Assembly (NCBI RefSeq): GCF_039539965.1
Contig: NZ_BAABED010000002.1
Coordinates: 1 to 25,384, forward strand
Direction of reading: 5' to 3'
DNA from: Arthrobacter methylotrophus
Lineage (GTDB): Bacteria; Actinomycetota; Actinomycetes; Actinomycetales; Micrococcaceae
Length of the DNA stretch: 25,384 nucleotides
The position numbers and the translations under genes are program-made. Within the stretch, counting starts at the first letter, position 1. Each line of letters starts with the position of its first letter. The notes beneath the pieces are model-generated. The model had not been told where the DNA came from and searched no databases. It worked only from the letters and a program-made list of their open reading frames with translations. Below, in pieces: positions 24,964-25,384 of the stretch.

Positions 24964-25171
24964 GTGCAAACCGCCGCATTCGCCACGCACCTCATTGCGG
25001 ACCTGGCGATCGCATAGGAGAACAAGGGTCGGATCGCCAAACAAGACGACGTCGGCATTAACACTTTCTGCAAAACGGCTGCGACCTTGCTCGGAGCTGC
25101 CGTGACCCTATATGCGAGGATCCTGGGCAAGAAAGTCGAAAAGACTTCACTCAGCACAGAAGCAGCTCACA
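24964..25171 (+). pseudogene. Degraded small hypothetical protein gene
   Basis: A reading frame from the GTG at 24964 gives VQTAAFATHLIADLAIA, a TAG at 25015, and then in the same frame ENKGRIAKQDDVGINTFCKT, AATLLGAAVTLYARILGKKV and EKTSLSTEAAHS before a hairpin. The composition is protein-like (an AATLLGAAVTLYARILGKKVEK amphipathic or membrane segment), and I have a weak memory of similar small Arthrobacter proteins. I cannot name a family. The in-frame TAG is not fixed by a simple frame change, so this looks like a true remnant. It follows the permease by nine bases. Confidence 0.35.
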
Positions 25172-25214
25172 GTAAATGGGGCGACCAGTTCCTGAACCGA
25201 CCGCCCCATTTACT
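25171..25214. terminator. Hairpin between convergent genes, probable bidirectional terminator
   Basis: AGTAAATGGGGCG (25171-25183) and CGCCCCATTTACT (25202-25214) are perfect 13-base arms. The 18-base interior contains a further GTTC/GAAC pairing. The hairpin ends one base before the stop of the minus-strand gene at 25216. Confidence 0.65.
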
Positions 25215-25215
25215 T

Positions 25216-25384
25216 CTACGTCGTCTTTCTCGTTCTCTTGGGATCCGCAACAGTAGGTGACGTGAGCGCCGCGGTTTCGGCGGTCGACGTGAGCGTCAGC
25301 GCTGTCAGGGAAGCGGCGACGGAGTGGTCCGGGTCTGTGTCCGGCACGCTGTGTGCCCGCAAGACCACGAGCGATTTGGCCCCG
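25216..25384 (-). CDS. C-terminal end of a minus-strand protein, possibly glycogen debranching enzyme GlgX
   Basis: Reading leftward from the window edge, one open frame gives AKSLVVLRAHSVPDTDPDHS, VAASLTALTLTSTAETAALT, SPTVADPKRTRKTT and TAG at 25216-25218. The R-S-L-x-V-L-R-A strand followed by a D-x-S-V-A-A-S-L-x-A-L tail is what I recall at the end of actinobacterial GlgX proteins. Only 55 residues are visible and none are catalytic, so the assignment is tentative. The placement of a hairpin just beyond the stop supports a real gene end. Confidence 0.4.
   Translation of the reverse strand, partial: GAKSLVVLRAHSVPDTDPDHSVAASLTALTLTSTAETAALTSPTVADPKRTRKTT

Overview
This window looks like chromosomal DNA of a high-GC actinobacterium of the Micrococcaceae, most likely Arthrobacter sensu lato. 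The reasons are GC-rich codon use, malate:quinone oxidoreductase, DUF1684 and GtrA proteins, actinobacterial tRNA genes and TANNNT -10 boxes. I see no phage, insertion sequence, CRISPR array, plasmid gene or obvious defence system.

Layout. Bases 1-4160 (mostly minus strand) carry two ABC exporter modules, each an ATPase plus an ABC-2 permease, a DUF1508 protein, and a universal stress protein gene on the plus strand. A truncated LolD/MacB-type ATPase (4445-4660, plus) runs tail to tail into a truncated ilvD (4683-5578, minus). Next come a membrane-anchored sunset-domain protein and the remnant of a glucose/sorbosone dehydrogenase. Two identical tRNA-Lys(CTT) genes follow, each with its own terminator, then a MarR regulator divergent from a Bcp-type peroxiredoxin, and tRNA-Leu(TAG). 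After that are a peptide-type solute-binding lipoprotein, mqo, a SwrC-like RND exporter, and a luciferase-like monooxygenase overlapping its own MarR regulator. Further right are a transglutaminase-like protein, a lipoprotein, DUF1684, fumarylacetoacetase-family and GtrA-family genes, then a cysteine desulfurase and nadC (a piece of the NAD operon). nadC is cut at about 22946 and joined head to head to a cut ABC-2 permease, which is followed by a coupled paralogous permease. At the right edge are a decayed small gene and the C-terminal end of a minus-strand protein that may be GlgX.

Dominant feature. Nearly every gene is split by +1/-1 frameshifts, most explained by one missing G or C in a short homopolymer. 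Conserved protein sequence continues in another frame directly after each shift, and genuine in-frame stops are rare. Only the luciferase-like gene and the cysteine desulfurase are clean full-length frames. Uncorrected sequencing error explains this better than mass pseudogene formation. The coordinates below span reconstructed genes across those shifts.

Other points. Eight start codons lie 6-7 bases after a TANNNT -10 box, which points to leaderless transcription. Two gene-into-gene junctions (4660-4690 and about 22946) delimit an 18.3 kb block that may be a real rearrangement or an assembly chimera. Several sharp palindromes look like operators or bidirectional terminators. I did not find a convincing new multi-gene system; the best leads are the junctions, the 21-bp palindrome, the leaderless promoters, the sunset-domain gene with its nearby inverted repeat, and the twin permeases.
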